Origin: JAIRLS01 sp031551455
GTDB lineage: Bacteria > Bacteroidota > Bacteroidia > Bacteroidales > UBA4181
Assembly: GCA_031551455.1 (NCBI GenBank)
Contig: JAVBNP010000268.1
Location: 1 to 7,355, forward strand
Direction of reading: 5' to 3'
DNA: 7,355 nt
Numbering within the stretch: the stretch's first letter is position 1; the number at the start of each line of letters is the position of its first letter. Position numbers and translations under genes: made by a program. Shown piece after piece: positions 1 to 6,105 of the stretch. The notes below the pieces were generated by a model that was not told the origin of the DNA, made no database searches, and saw nothing but the letters and a program-made list of their open reading frames with translations.

Positions 1-60
1 GGTAATCTTTTCTATTCCGGTACCTTTGGAAATTTCATTTACAATATCTGCCTTTGTCAT
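1..60 (-). CDS. hup: HU/IHF-family DNA-binding protein, N-terminal fragment
   Basis: Read on the minus strand from an ATG at 60-58, the segment encodes MTKADIVNEISKGTGIEKIT and is open to the window edge. This matches the first helix-turn region of bacterial HU-type histone-like proteins, which are about 90 residues long, so roughly the first fifth is present. HU proteins dimerise and bend DNA in the nucleoid. The gene is divergent from mutY across a 136-bp gap and has a good Bacteroidota -7 box in front of it. The family call rests on 20 residues; an IHF-like or other HU paralogue cannot be separated from them. The DNA-binding beta arms lie outside the window. Confidence 0.82.
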   Translation of the reverse strand, partial: MTKADIVNEISKGTGIEKIT

Positions 61-111
61 GTCTTTAACTTTAACTGTTATTATTAATTATGATTACAAT
101 TTTTCCGGGTG

Positions 112-119
112 CAAATATA
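112..119 (-). promoter_or_regulatory. Bacteroidota -7 box for the HU gene
   Basis: On the minus strand these bases read TATATTTG, a perfect match to the Bacteroidota sigma-factor -7 consensus TAnnTTTG. The expected transcript would start near position 105 and leave a leader of about 45 nt. I see no TTTG at the usual -33 spacing upstream, so the call rests on the -7 element and its position in a divergent gap. Confidence 0.55.
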
Positions 120-156
120 TACCTTTCTTATAGATTATTAAAATATAACACCCATT

Positions 157-190
157 TTTGTATGTTTTTTTTATGCAAAGTGTAAATTTT
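157..190 (+). promoter_or_regulatory. Possible weak promoter for mutY
   Basis: A TTTG at 157-160 could be a -33 element and TAAATTTT at 183-190 a -7 element matching TAnnTTTG except for the last base. The spacing of 22 nt is slightly longer than the usual 19-21. A start from this box would leave almost no leader before the ATG at 197. The gap is T-rich, so a chance match is quite possible. Confidence 0.25.
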
Positions 191-196
191 TTTTGA

Positions 197-1294
197 ATGA
201 CGGGTCAAAAACTAATCGATTGGTACGAAATAAATAAGCGGAATTTGCCTTGGCGGGATACCGAAGATCCTTATTTGATATGGGTTTCGGAAATTATTTT
301 GCAACAAACAAGGGTCAATCAAGGAATGGATTATTATTATCGCTTTACGGAAGCCTATCCCGATATTTTTTCCTTGGCCGATGCAAATACGGACGATATT
401 CTGAAAATATGGCAAGGATTGGGTTATTATTCGCGGGCACGCAACATGCACTTTGCCGCAAAACAATTGGTAAATACGTATCAAGGAAAATTTCCCGAAA
501 CGTATGACGAGTTGATCACCATTAAAGGAATCGGCGATTATACCGCATCCGCCATTGCTTCCATTGCATTCGGACAAGCCGTTCCCGTGATCGACGGAAA
601 CGTAAACAGGGTAATTGCCCGTTTGTTCGGCATACAACAACCGATCAACAAACCCGAAGGCCAAAAGTTGATTCGCTCGTATGCCGAAAAATTGATGGTT
701 CGAAAATCTCCCGGGACGTACAACCAAGCCATCATGGAATTCGGCGCTTTGCAATGCGTTCCGCATCGACCCGATTGCGACCGGTGTATTTTGAAAACGA
801 TATGTGTTGCATACAAAAATAATTTGACGGATGTTTTACCCGTCAAAGTGAAGTCGGCCAAGATGCAAACACGTCGGTTGCATTACTTGGTAATTAATTA
901 TAAAGATAAAACCTATATCGGACGTCGTTCCGTCGGCGATATATGGGCCGGATTATACGAATTTCCGATGACGGAAACCGAAACGGAAATCGACTTGGAT
1001 GATCTGAGCCGTTCGGAAATATGGCAATCATGCTTTAAAGGACAAAATCCGCAAATCCGATCCGTATCGTCCGAAGTCACTCATCGACTGAGCCATCGTA
1101 TTCTTAAAATTCATTTTTACGAGATTTTTGTCGAAAAACCGATACATATACCGGGTATGATTGAAATACCGTGGGAAGATATCGGGCGATATGCCGTGCC
1201 GAAAGTAATCGATAATTATTTAAAAACCGGAAGCTTCTTTCCCGGTTCTTTTTCGAAGATGAATGAACATGCTTTTCAAAAAATAACCAAATGA
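197..1294 (+). CDS. mutY: A/G-specific adenine DNA glycosylase MutY
   Basis: MutY removes adenine mispaired with 8-oxoguanine (or G) in base excision repair, preventing G:C to T:A transversions. The 365-residue product has the full architecture. The N-terminal catalytic domain has the Glu-containing motif SEIILQQTRV (Glu32), the helix-hairpin-helix IKGIGDYTASAI (109-120, with the MutY-typical Tyr115) and the catalytic Asp133 in VIDGNV. A [4Fe-4S] cluster loop has Cys187, Cys194, Cys197 and Cys203 in the C-X6-C-X2-C-X5-C pattern. The C-terminal NUDIX-like domain (about 225-345) should read 8-oxoG and carries the Ser-His motif LSH at 298-300. Length is near the usual 350. Asp133, Tyr115 and the cluster loop support MutY over endonuclease III. 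The ATG at 197 starts just before the conserved domain, behind an A/T-rich leader without a Shine-Dalgarno sequence. Its TGA overlaps the next start (ATGA), implying translational coupling. Confidence 0.96.
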   Translation: MTGQKLIDWYEINKRNLPWRDTEDPYLIWVSEIILQQTRVNQGMDYYYRFTEAYPDIFSLADANTDDILKIWQGLGYYSRARNMHFAAKQLVNTYQGKFPETYDELITIKGIGDYTASAIASIAFGQAVPVIDGNVNRVIARLFGIQQPINKPEGQKLIRSYAEKLMVRKSPGTYNQAIMEFGALQCVPHRPDCDRCILKTICVAYKNNLTDVLPVKVKSAKMQTRRLHYLVINYKDKTYIGRRSVGDIWAGLYEFPMTETETEIDLDDLSRSEIWQSCFKGQNPQIRSVSSEVTHRLSHRILKIHFYEIFVEKPIHIPGMIEIPWEDIGRYAVPKVIDNYLKTGSFFPGSFSKMNEHAFQKITK

Positions 1295-2118
1295 ACAGAT
1301 CTTTTTCCGAGTATGCACCGCATGCCGTTCCTTTGCCCGACGAACGAAAAACTTCGGTGGTTTTTATCGGAGCGGGAAATCTCGCTACGCATTTATCGTC
1401 GGCTTTGCAAGAGGCGGGTTTTCCGATTGCTCAAATATACAGTCGTACCGAAGCCTCGGCAAGTAAATTGGCCGGATTGTTGAAAACGCGCTATACCGAC
1501 GATATAGCAAACATTGATATCGATGCGTCCTTATATATTATTGCCGTCAGTGACGATGCCGTTGCGCACGTATCCGAAAAATTATCGACGGTTGACGGAT
1601 TGGTGGTGCATACGTCGGGCAGCGTACCGATGAATGTATTTTCGGGCAACGTACGAAATTACGGAGTGTTGTACCCGTTGCAAACCTTTTCGAAGTCCCG
1701 TCCGGTCGATTTTTCGGAGATTCCGATTTTCTTGGAAGCCGATAACTCCGAAAATTTGCGAAAACTCCGTCGGATTTCGGAAGAAATATCGAACAAAGTA
1801 TACGAAGCAACATCGGAAGAACGTATTCAACTGCATTTGGCGGCGGTTTTCGCATGCAATTTTGTCAATTATCTTTATGATGTGTCTGCCCGAATTGTCG
1901 AGCAAACCGGTTTCGATTTTGATGTTCTGTCTCCGTTGATTCTCGAAACGGCCCGTAAAGCGTTGGCATTGGGTAATCCGCATCGGGTACAAACGGGACC
2001 TGCCGTCCGCAACGATTTGAATGTAATGCAAAAACACATGGAACTTTTGTCGAACCGACCCGAATTGAGAAATCTATATGTGCAAATAAGCGAATGCATC
2101 GTAAAACAACATCGATAA
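1291..2118 (+). CDS. Rossmann/DUF2520 family putative NAD(P)-dependent oxidoreductase
   Basis: The 275-residue protein opens a Rossmann fold with VVFIGAGNLATHL (GxGN at 27-30), as in the ProC/F420-dependent NADP reductase-like group. The second half matches the helical DUF2520 domain: YPLQTFSK around 128-135, a helix with the motif HLAAVFACNFVNYLY (182-196), and QTGPAVRNDLNVMQKHMELL (234-253). The fold suggests NAD(P)-linked redox activity with a dimerising helical domain like 6-phosphogluconate dehydrogenase. The substrate is unknown and I assign none. It starts inside the mutY stop (4-nt overlap), so it is probably co-translated. About 20 residues precede the first beta strand, more than I expect for the family. 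A GTG at codon 23 is an alternative start, but the overlapping ATG is preferred because no other in-frame ATG lies near. Confidence 0.88.
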   Translation: MNRSFSEYAPHAVPLPDERKTSVVFIGAGNLATHLSSALQEAGFPIAQIYSRTEASASKLAGLLKTRYTDDIANIDIDASLYIIAVSDDAVAHVSEKLSTVDGLVVHTSGSVPMNVFSGNVRNYGVLYPLQTFSKSRPVDFSEIPIFLEADNSENLRKLRRISEEISNKVYEATSEERIQLHLAAVFACNFVNYLYDVSARIVEQTGFDFDVLSPLILETARKALALGNPHRVQTGPAVRNDLNVMQKHMELLSNRPELRNLYVQISECIVKQHR

Positions 2119-2143
2119 ATACTCTATTTGGCATAAAATCGTT

Positions 2144-2151
2144 TACTTTTG
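2144..2151 (+). promoter_or_regulatory. Bacteroidota -7 box ahead of the 3-methyladenine glycosylase gene
   Basis: TACTTTTG is a perfect TAnnTTTG match. The nearest upstream TTTG (2127-2130) is only 13 nt away, not the usual 19-21, so the -33 element is unconvincing. The box lies 48 nt before the ATG at 2199 and downstream of the alternative ATG at 2094, which helps decide that gene's start. Confidence 0.5.
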
Positions 2152-2198
2152 CAATCGAAAATCCGATAGGCAGATCTTACCAAAAAACATCATCGAAA

Positions 2199-2708
2199 AT
2201 GACATCACGTTTAAATCGTGATTTTTATACGCGCGACGTACTGATTGTGGCGCCCGAGTTACTCGGCAAAATATTGGTTATCGAATCCGGAAAAGAAATT
2301 TTCCGTTACCGTATCACCGAAACGGAAGCCTATCGAGGTGTCGCCGATTTGGCTTGTCATGCAAGCAAAGGACGTACTTCGCGTACCGAAGTAATGTTCC
2401 ACCTTGGTGGAGCGATATACGTCTACTTGATATACGGCATGTATTGGATGTTGAATATTGTTACCGGCGGAGAGGATGAACCTCAAGCCGCTTTGATTCG
2501 GGGACTTGACGGATTGTACGGTCCCGGACGATTAACCCGTAAATTGAGCATCGACGGAAGTTTTTACGGTGAAGATCTTACCGTTTCCTCGCGTATTCGA
2601 CTCGAGGACGACGGATATGTTCCCGAGCATGAGACTGCCGCACGTATCGGTATCGATTACGCCGGCGAATGGAAAGACATGCCTTGGAGGTATTTTGTAA
2701 AATCATAA
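2199..2708 (+). CDS. mpg: 3-methyladenine DNA glycosylase, AAG/MPG family
   Basis: This enzyme excises alkylated and deaminated purines (3-methyladenine, hypoxanthine, ethenoadenine in characterised relatives) to start base excision repair. Counting from this start, the 169-residue product keeps the family's active-site set: ETEAY at 41-45 with the catalytic Glu43 (human AAG Glu125) and Tyr45 (Tyr127), His54 in ACH (His136), and YVYLIYGMY at 74-82 with Tyr76 (Tyr159) and the intercalating Tyr79 (Tyr162). It also keeps Asn86 (Asn169), Arg101 in LIRGL (Arg182) and GPGRL. The length is slightly short of typical bacterial members (about 190-200) but the core is whole. The reading frame extends upstream to an ATG at 2094; I reject that start because it overlaps the previous gene by 25 nt, contains the -7 box, and adds residues unlike the family. 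MTSRLNRDFY is a normal family beginning. The palindrome at 2742 probably ends the transcript. Confidence 0.93.
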   Translation: MTSRLNRDFYTRDVLIVAPELLGKILVIESGKEIFRYRITETEAYRGVADLACHASKGRTSRTEVMFHLGGAIYVYLIYGMYWMLNIVTGGEDEPQAALIRGLDGLYGPGRLTRKLSIDGSFYGEDLTVSSRIRLEDDGYVPEHETAARIGIDYAGEWKDMPWRYFVKS

Positions 2709-2741
2709 TTAATGTGTTATACTAAATTGATGTCAAGCCGG

Positions 2742-2781
2742 ATACCTAACAGGTTTTTAAAACCTGTTAGGTATTGTTTTT
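2742..2781 (+). terminator. Perfect palindrome plus T tract; terminator and possible REP-like element
   Basis: ATACCTAACAGGTTTT (2742-2757) is followed by one T and its exact complement AAAACCTGTTAGGTAT (2759-2774), then a G-interrupted T run (2775-2781). Allowing a 5-nt loop, the RNA would form a 14-bp stem, 33 nt past the glycosylase stop. The T tract exists only on the plus-strand side, so it fits intrinsic termination of that gene. The unusually long, perfect arms also suit a dispersed palindromic repeat; one copy is visible here, so dispersal cannot be judged. Confidence 0.7.
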
Positions 2782-2847
2782 CATGATTAAATTCTATTCA
2801 AGTTTGATGGCGTTTTTGCATCAATTGACGATTATCAATAAAATGCA

Positions 2848-3783
2848 ATGAAAATAACTTTTTTGGATGCCGCTACCATCGGGGAAGTGTCCAATATGAA
2901 CGAGATAAAAAGTCTGGGCGAATACGTCGAGTATGCCGTAACAAGTCCCGAACAACGCATGGAACGACTTAAAGGCGTTGATATCGTTATCGTCAATAAA
3001 GTAATCATCGATCGGGAAGTAATGTTGGCGTGCCCCGGTTTGAAACTGGTTTGCGTTGCGGCAACGGGCCTTAATAATGTTGATTTGGTATGTGCGGCCG
3101 AAAAAAACATTTCGGTAAAAAACGTTGCCGGTTACTCCACCGACAGTGTTGCGCAAGTGACATTTGCCTTAATCTTGGAGTTGCTTGTTCGAATACATTA
3201 TTATAATGCATACATCCGGGACGGAAAATATGCTTCAAGCAATTTGTTTACGCACTTCGGACCGCCCTTTCGGGAACTTGCCGGAAAACAATTCGGTATC
3301 ATCGGTTTGGGAACTATCGGCAAACGTGTGGCAACCATTGCCGAAGCTTTCGGTGCGCACGTTTCTTATTACTCCGCATCGGGTAAACGCCAAGATGTTC
3401 CTTATGCATATGTCGGCCTTGAAGATTTGCTGAAAAATTCCGATGTCGTGTCCGTGCATGCGCCGTTGAACGAACGTACCCGCAACCTTATTGATCGCCG
3501 ACAATTTGCGTTGATGAAACCGTCAGCGTTGCTGATTAATGTGGGACGCGGCGGAATTGTCAACGAAACGGCATTGGCCGAAGCAATCGATTCAAACATT
3601 ATCGCGGGCGCCGGGTTGGATGTTTTTACGCAAGAACCCCTTCCCGAAAATCACCCGTTAATGACGCTGCGAAACAAAGAAAATTTGTTGTTGCTGCCCC
3701 ACATTGCATGGGCAAGCATGGAAGCGAGAACGGTTTTGGTTAGTCGTATCGCCGAAAATATCAAGAATTTTTTAAAAAATTAA
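2848..3783 (+). CDS. D-isomer-specific 2-hydroxyacid dehydrogenase
   Basis: The 311-residue protein belongs to the NAD(P)-dependent D-2-hydroxyacid dehydrogenase family, which interconverts 2-oxo acids and D-2-hydroxy acids (D-lactate, glycerate/hydroxypyruvate and similar). The nucleotide-binding glycine motif GLGTIG lies at 153-158, flanked by the two halves of the substrate domain. The catalytic triad is visible: Arg234 in NVGRGG, Glu263 in TQEP and His285 in PHIAW. The motif KNVAGYSTDSVAQ (91-103) supplies the substrate-loop region, and the long FTHFGPP segment (134-140) resembles other Bacteroidales members of unassigned substrate. After the second beta strand, where NAD-specific enzymes usually carry Asp, the sequence reads YYSASGKRQ, compatible with NADP(H) use (inference). 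The exact substrate cannot be read from sequence. It sits alone between the palindrome and a 166-bp gap, so it is probably a single-gene transcript; I found no convincing promoter. Confidence 0.92.
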   Translation: MKITFLDAATIGEVSNMNEIKSLGEYVEYAVTSPEQRMERLKGVDIVIVNKVIIDREVMLACPGLKLVCVAATGLNNVDLVCAAEKNISVKNVAGYSTDSVAQVTFALILELLVRIHYYNAYIRDGKYASSNLFTHFGPPFRELAGKQFGIIGLGTIGKRVATIAEAFGAHVSYYSASGKRQDVPYAYVGLEDLLKNSDVVSVHAPLNERTRNLIDRRQFALMKPSALLINVGRGGIVNETALAEAIDSNIIAGAGLDVFTQEPLPENHPLMTLRNKENLLLLPHIAWASMEARTVLVSRIAENIKNFLKN

Positions 3784-3812
3784 CACTCTGATTGTTCGGT
3801 ATATTATGCTGA

Positions 3813-3868
3813 CAAACAATTGTTTGAATGTTTGTGCGATCTCTTTCCTGCTAAAAAGTTGCACAAAC
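3813..3868. repeat. Pair of inverted repeats in the gap before the LOG gene
   Basis: The gap 3784-3949 holds a perfect 14-bp palindrome CAAACAATTGTTTG (3813-3826). Four bases later GTTTGTGC (3830-3837) begins an inverted repeat with GCACAAAC (3861-3868), an 8-bp stem around a 23-nt loop. No T tract follows either, so intrinsic termination is not supported. They could be an operator for a dimeric regulator or chance in an A/T-rich gap. The rest of the gap shows no gene or clear TAnnTTTG box. Confidence 0.35.
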
Positions 3869-3949
3869 CATGTAAAAAAAGCAAACAAAAATGTCCGATA
3901 TTCGTAAAAGAGAGGTACCGGATTTAATATTCATGATTGAAATAAAAAT

Positions 3950-4663
3950 ATGAGTTCAACAAGCGAAGAAAAAATAAAACACGCGTTCAACGATAAAACA
4001 TGGAATGAAATAAAAACCGAAGATTCTTGGCGTATTTTTAAAATTATGTCGGAATTTGTGGAAGGATTCGAAAAAATGGGCAGAATTGGCCCTTGCGTAT
4101 CCATTTTCGGCTCGGCGCGTACTGCTCCCGACAATAAATATTATAAAATGGCGGAAGAAATTGCGTTTAAATTAACGCAATTCGGTTACGGCATCATTAC
4201 CGGCGGCGGACCCGGTATCATGGAAGCCGGTAATCTCGGCGCCATGCGGGGGAAAGGACGCTCGGTCGGTTTGAACATCAATTTGCCTTTCGAACAAGAA
4301 CATAATTTGTTTATCGATCCGGACAAATTGATCACTTTCGATCATTTTTTCGTGCGGAAAACCATGTTCGTTAAATACGCTCAAGGATTTATTGCACTGC
4401 CCGGCGGATTCGGAACATTGGACGAGTTGTTTGAGTCGTTGACGCTGATTCAAACCGAAAAAATCGGACAATTTCCCATCATTTTGGTCGGAAGGTCCTA
4501 TTGGGACGGTTTGCTCAATTGGGTCAAAGAAGTAATGATGAAACAATACGGCTGTATCGGTGTTGGTGATTTGGATATTGTCACCGTAGTGGATGACGCC
4601 GACAGTGCTGTTGAAATCATTAATAAGTTCTATTCGAAATATTTACTGAGTCCGAATTTTTAA
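3950..4663 (+). CDS. LOG-family (TIGR00730) nucleotide 5'-monophosphate phosphoribohydrolase
   Basis: The 237-residue protein has the two signature motifs of the LOG/lysine decarboxylase-like Rossmann family: GGGPGIMEAGNLGAM (85-99) and PGGFGTLDELFE (151-162), with the conserved Arg-Lys pair at 136-137 (FFVRKTMF) between them. Characterised members release ribose 5-phosphate and a free base from cytokinin riboside or ordinary nucleoside 5'-monophosphates, so the likely role is cytoplasmic nucleotide salvage. The old label 'lysine decarboxylase' is known to be wrong for this family. About 45 residues, probably two helices, precede the core strand GPCVSIFGSART (47-58), a layout I recall from longer Bacteroidota members. 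The start ATG follows an A-rich leader. It lies 166 bp after the dehydrogenase and 77 bp before the next gene, whose own -7 box suggests independent transcription. Substrate range is not determinable here. Confidence 0.9.
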   Translation: MSSTSEEKIKHAFNDKTWNEIKTEDSWRIFKIMSEFVEGFEKMGRIGPCVSIFGSARTAPDNKYYKMAEEIAFKLTQFGYGIITGGGPGIMEAGNLGAMRGKGRSVGLNINLPFEQEHNLFIDPDKLITFDHFFVRKTMFVKYAQGFIALPGGFGTLDELFESLTLIQTEKIGQFPIILVGRSYWDGLLNWVKEVMMKQYGCIGVGDLDIVTVVDDADSAVEIINKFYSKYLLSPNF

Positions 4664-4695
4664 TTGATTTGTATATCACGTAAATACATTTTTCG

Positions 4696-4703
4696 TATAT
4701 TTG
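4696..4703 (+). promoter_or_regulatory. Bacteroidota -7 box for the envelope gene pair
   Basis: TATATTTG is a perfect TAnnTTTG match 37 nt before the ATG at 4741. A TTTG at 4668-4671 is upstream but 24 nt away instead of 19-21, so the -33 element is weak. A start near 4709 would give a leader of about 30 nt and would serve the SPOR-like gene and probably the barrel gene 42 nt beyond it. Confidence 0.55.
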
Positions 4704-4740
4704 CTCCGTCATTTAGATGTAAATCATTCATATCATTTTT

Positions 4741-6063
4741 ATGAATCGTTTTTTTACACCGTTAGTTGCAGGCATCATGCTCATCACTTTGTCGTCGTTT
4801 TTCAACAACGGCATTACAATCAGAATGGAGATGCCCGATGTTATTGAAGCCGGTACCGAAGTTAAAGTCAACATTACCATCAATAAAGGTAAGTTAACCG
4901 GATTTGCCAGATTTCAACAGGAATTACCGTACGGATTTACGGCATCGTCGATCAGTTCGGCCAATGCCGATTTCAGTTTTCAAGATCGAAAGGTTCGATT
5001 GATTTGGTTACAACTTCCCGATAATGAAGAAATAACCATTTCGTACGTCATGACAGCCAATGAGCGTTTGACGGGTAAAATGAATTTGGACGGACATTTT
5101 TCGTACATTGAAAATAACGAACGAAAAACGGTTGATATTAATCCCCAAACGGTTGCTATCAATCCATCACCAAACATCGATCGTTCCTTGATTGTCGACG
5201 TAAACGATTACGCCAAAACGGCTGTATTCGACTCGCCGATTTCCGTGACATCCCGTGTGATCTGCTTACGTCAAGAACCCGTTTGGATGCAGGATGAAAA
5301 TGTCTTTTTGGTAACACTCTTGGTAAACAAAGAAGCCGTTAAGAAATTTGCCAAAATCGAGGAAGCGATTCCTTCCGGATATACCGCGGTGAATGTCGAC
5401 AGCAAAGGCGGAATTTTCACCTATAAAGATAATTCGGCAAAATTTATTTGGATGGATTTGCCCGCGGAACCGTATTTTACGGTAACCTATAAATTGATTC
5501 CGGATGAAGGTTTGGCCGTGAATCCTTCGAATATGCAAATTGCGGGCGCTTTTTCGTACATGATCGGCGATAAAACGATAACTTCCGATGTCATCGAACG
5601 AAAAGAAACCTTAGCCGGTTTGAATCAAAGTCAAGTCAATAATCTGTTGAAAGGCATTGTTCCGGGACGTACTGCGGGAAAACCGGTAACGGTGGTTGCT
5701 TCCGCTTCCACAAAACCCGTTTCCGTGCGGGGAACGACTTCCGTTGCTATCGGAGACGGCATGTTGATGCCCGAATCGGGAATATATTATCGGGTACAAA
5801 TCGCTGCGGGACATAAACCGCTTAGTCCTCAACGTTATTTCAGAAGATATAAATTGGATTATTCGGTCATGAAAGAACAACATGACGGATGGTTCAAATA
5901 TTCGGTCGGCTCGTTTGCCGAATATAAGGATGCTCGGGACTACAGAGTACATTTGAGCAATACCTCGCCGCTCAAAGATGCATTTATTGCCGCGTACAAC
6001 AACGGTAAGCGAATTACGGTACAAGATGCTTTGATGGCGTTAAACCAAAAGTGGTACAAATAA
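4741..6063 (+). CDS. Exported tandem-domain protein with C-terminal SPOR-like domain
   Basis: I do not know a named homologue. The 440 residues begin with a short basic stretch and a hydrophobic segment (5-21), a probable signal peptide without a clear Ala-X-Ala site or lipobox. Two homologous beta-rich domains follow, centred on residues 43-122 and 191-273; both share a PxGxTA turn, a later IW-x-x-LP segment and an FSY strand. An Ala/Ser/Thr/Val-rich linker (about 285-345) leads to residues 347-440, which follow the SPOR pattern: strand YYRVQIAAG, helix SPQRYFRRYKL, hairpin around HDGWFKYSVGSF, helix YKDARDYRVHL, strand DAFIAAYNNGKRI. SPOR domains bind denuded peptidoglycan glycan strands, so the protein probably works in the periplasm at the cell wall. 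The two front domains may be Ig-like interaction modules (inference). The next gene starts 42 nt downstream with no terminator between, so the two are probably an operon. Confidence 0.85.
   Translation: MNRFFTPLVAGIMLITLSSFFNNGITIRMEMPDVIEAGTEVKVNITINKGKLTGFARFQQELPYGFTASSISSANADFSFQDRKVRLIWLQLPDNEEITISYVMTANERLTGKMNLDGHFSYIENNERKTVDINPQTVAINPSPNIDRSLIVDVNDYAKTAVFDSPISVTSRVICLRQEPVWMQDENVFLVTLLVNKEAVKKFAKIEEAIPSGYTAVNVDSKGGIFTYKDNSAKFIWMDLPAEPYFTVTYKLIPDEGLAVNPSNMQIAGAFSYMIGDKTITSDVIERKETLAGLNQSQVNNLLKGIVPGRTAGKPVTVVASASTKPVSVRGTTSVAIGDGMLMPESGIYYRVQIAAGHKPLSPQRYFRRYKLDYSVMKEQHDGWFKYSVGSFAEYKDARDYRVHLSNTSPLKDAFIAAYNNGKRITVQDALMALNQKWYK
4867..5052 (+). repeat. First copy of the intragenic tandem domain
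   Basis: Codons 43-104 align without gaps to codons 191-252 at a constant offset of 148 residues. My hand count gives 18 identities in 62 positions, including FA, P-G-TA, IW, LP and T-Y, plus many conservative pairs. This is protein-level duplication; the DNA copies have diverged. Confidence 0.7.
5311..5496 (+). repeat. Second copy of the intragenic tandem domain
   Basis: Codons 191-252 are the partner of the copy at 4867-5052. The likeness resumes at a later FSY strand (residues 120-122 and 271-273) after a 3-residue insertion in this copy, showing that the duplicated domain is longer than the ungapped core. Confidence 0.7.
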
Positions 6064-6105
6064 AGAAACGTTTCGCAGTGCTCGTTTTTAACTATGTGAT
6101 CCGGA

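Noticed and set aside
212..766. 184-codon open frame on the minus strand
   Set aside because: It lies wholly inside mutY, whose catalytic and Fe-S motifs are intact on the plus strand; the antisense translation shows no recognisable domain.
1582..2037. 151-codon minus-strand frame
   Set aside because: It shadows the DUF2520 gene and is rich in Arg, Gln and Ile as expected of antisense translation; no domain seen.
3950..4663. Lysine decarboxylase annotation for the LOG-family gene
   Set aside because: The PGGxGTxxE motif family is known to be phosphoribohydrolases; no PLP-binding site typical of real decarboxylases is present.
4682..4703. Imperfect hairpin AAATAC/GTATATTT as terminator of the LOG gene
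   Set aside because: The stem is short, A/T-only apart from one pair, contains a bulge, and overlaps the better-supported -7 box.
6065..6074. GAAACGTTTC palindrome between the last two genes as a terminator
   Set aside because: Five-bp arms with no loop cannot form a useful RNA stem, and nothing else nearby supports termination.
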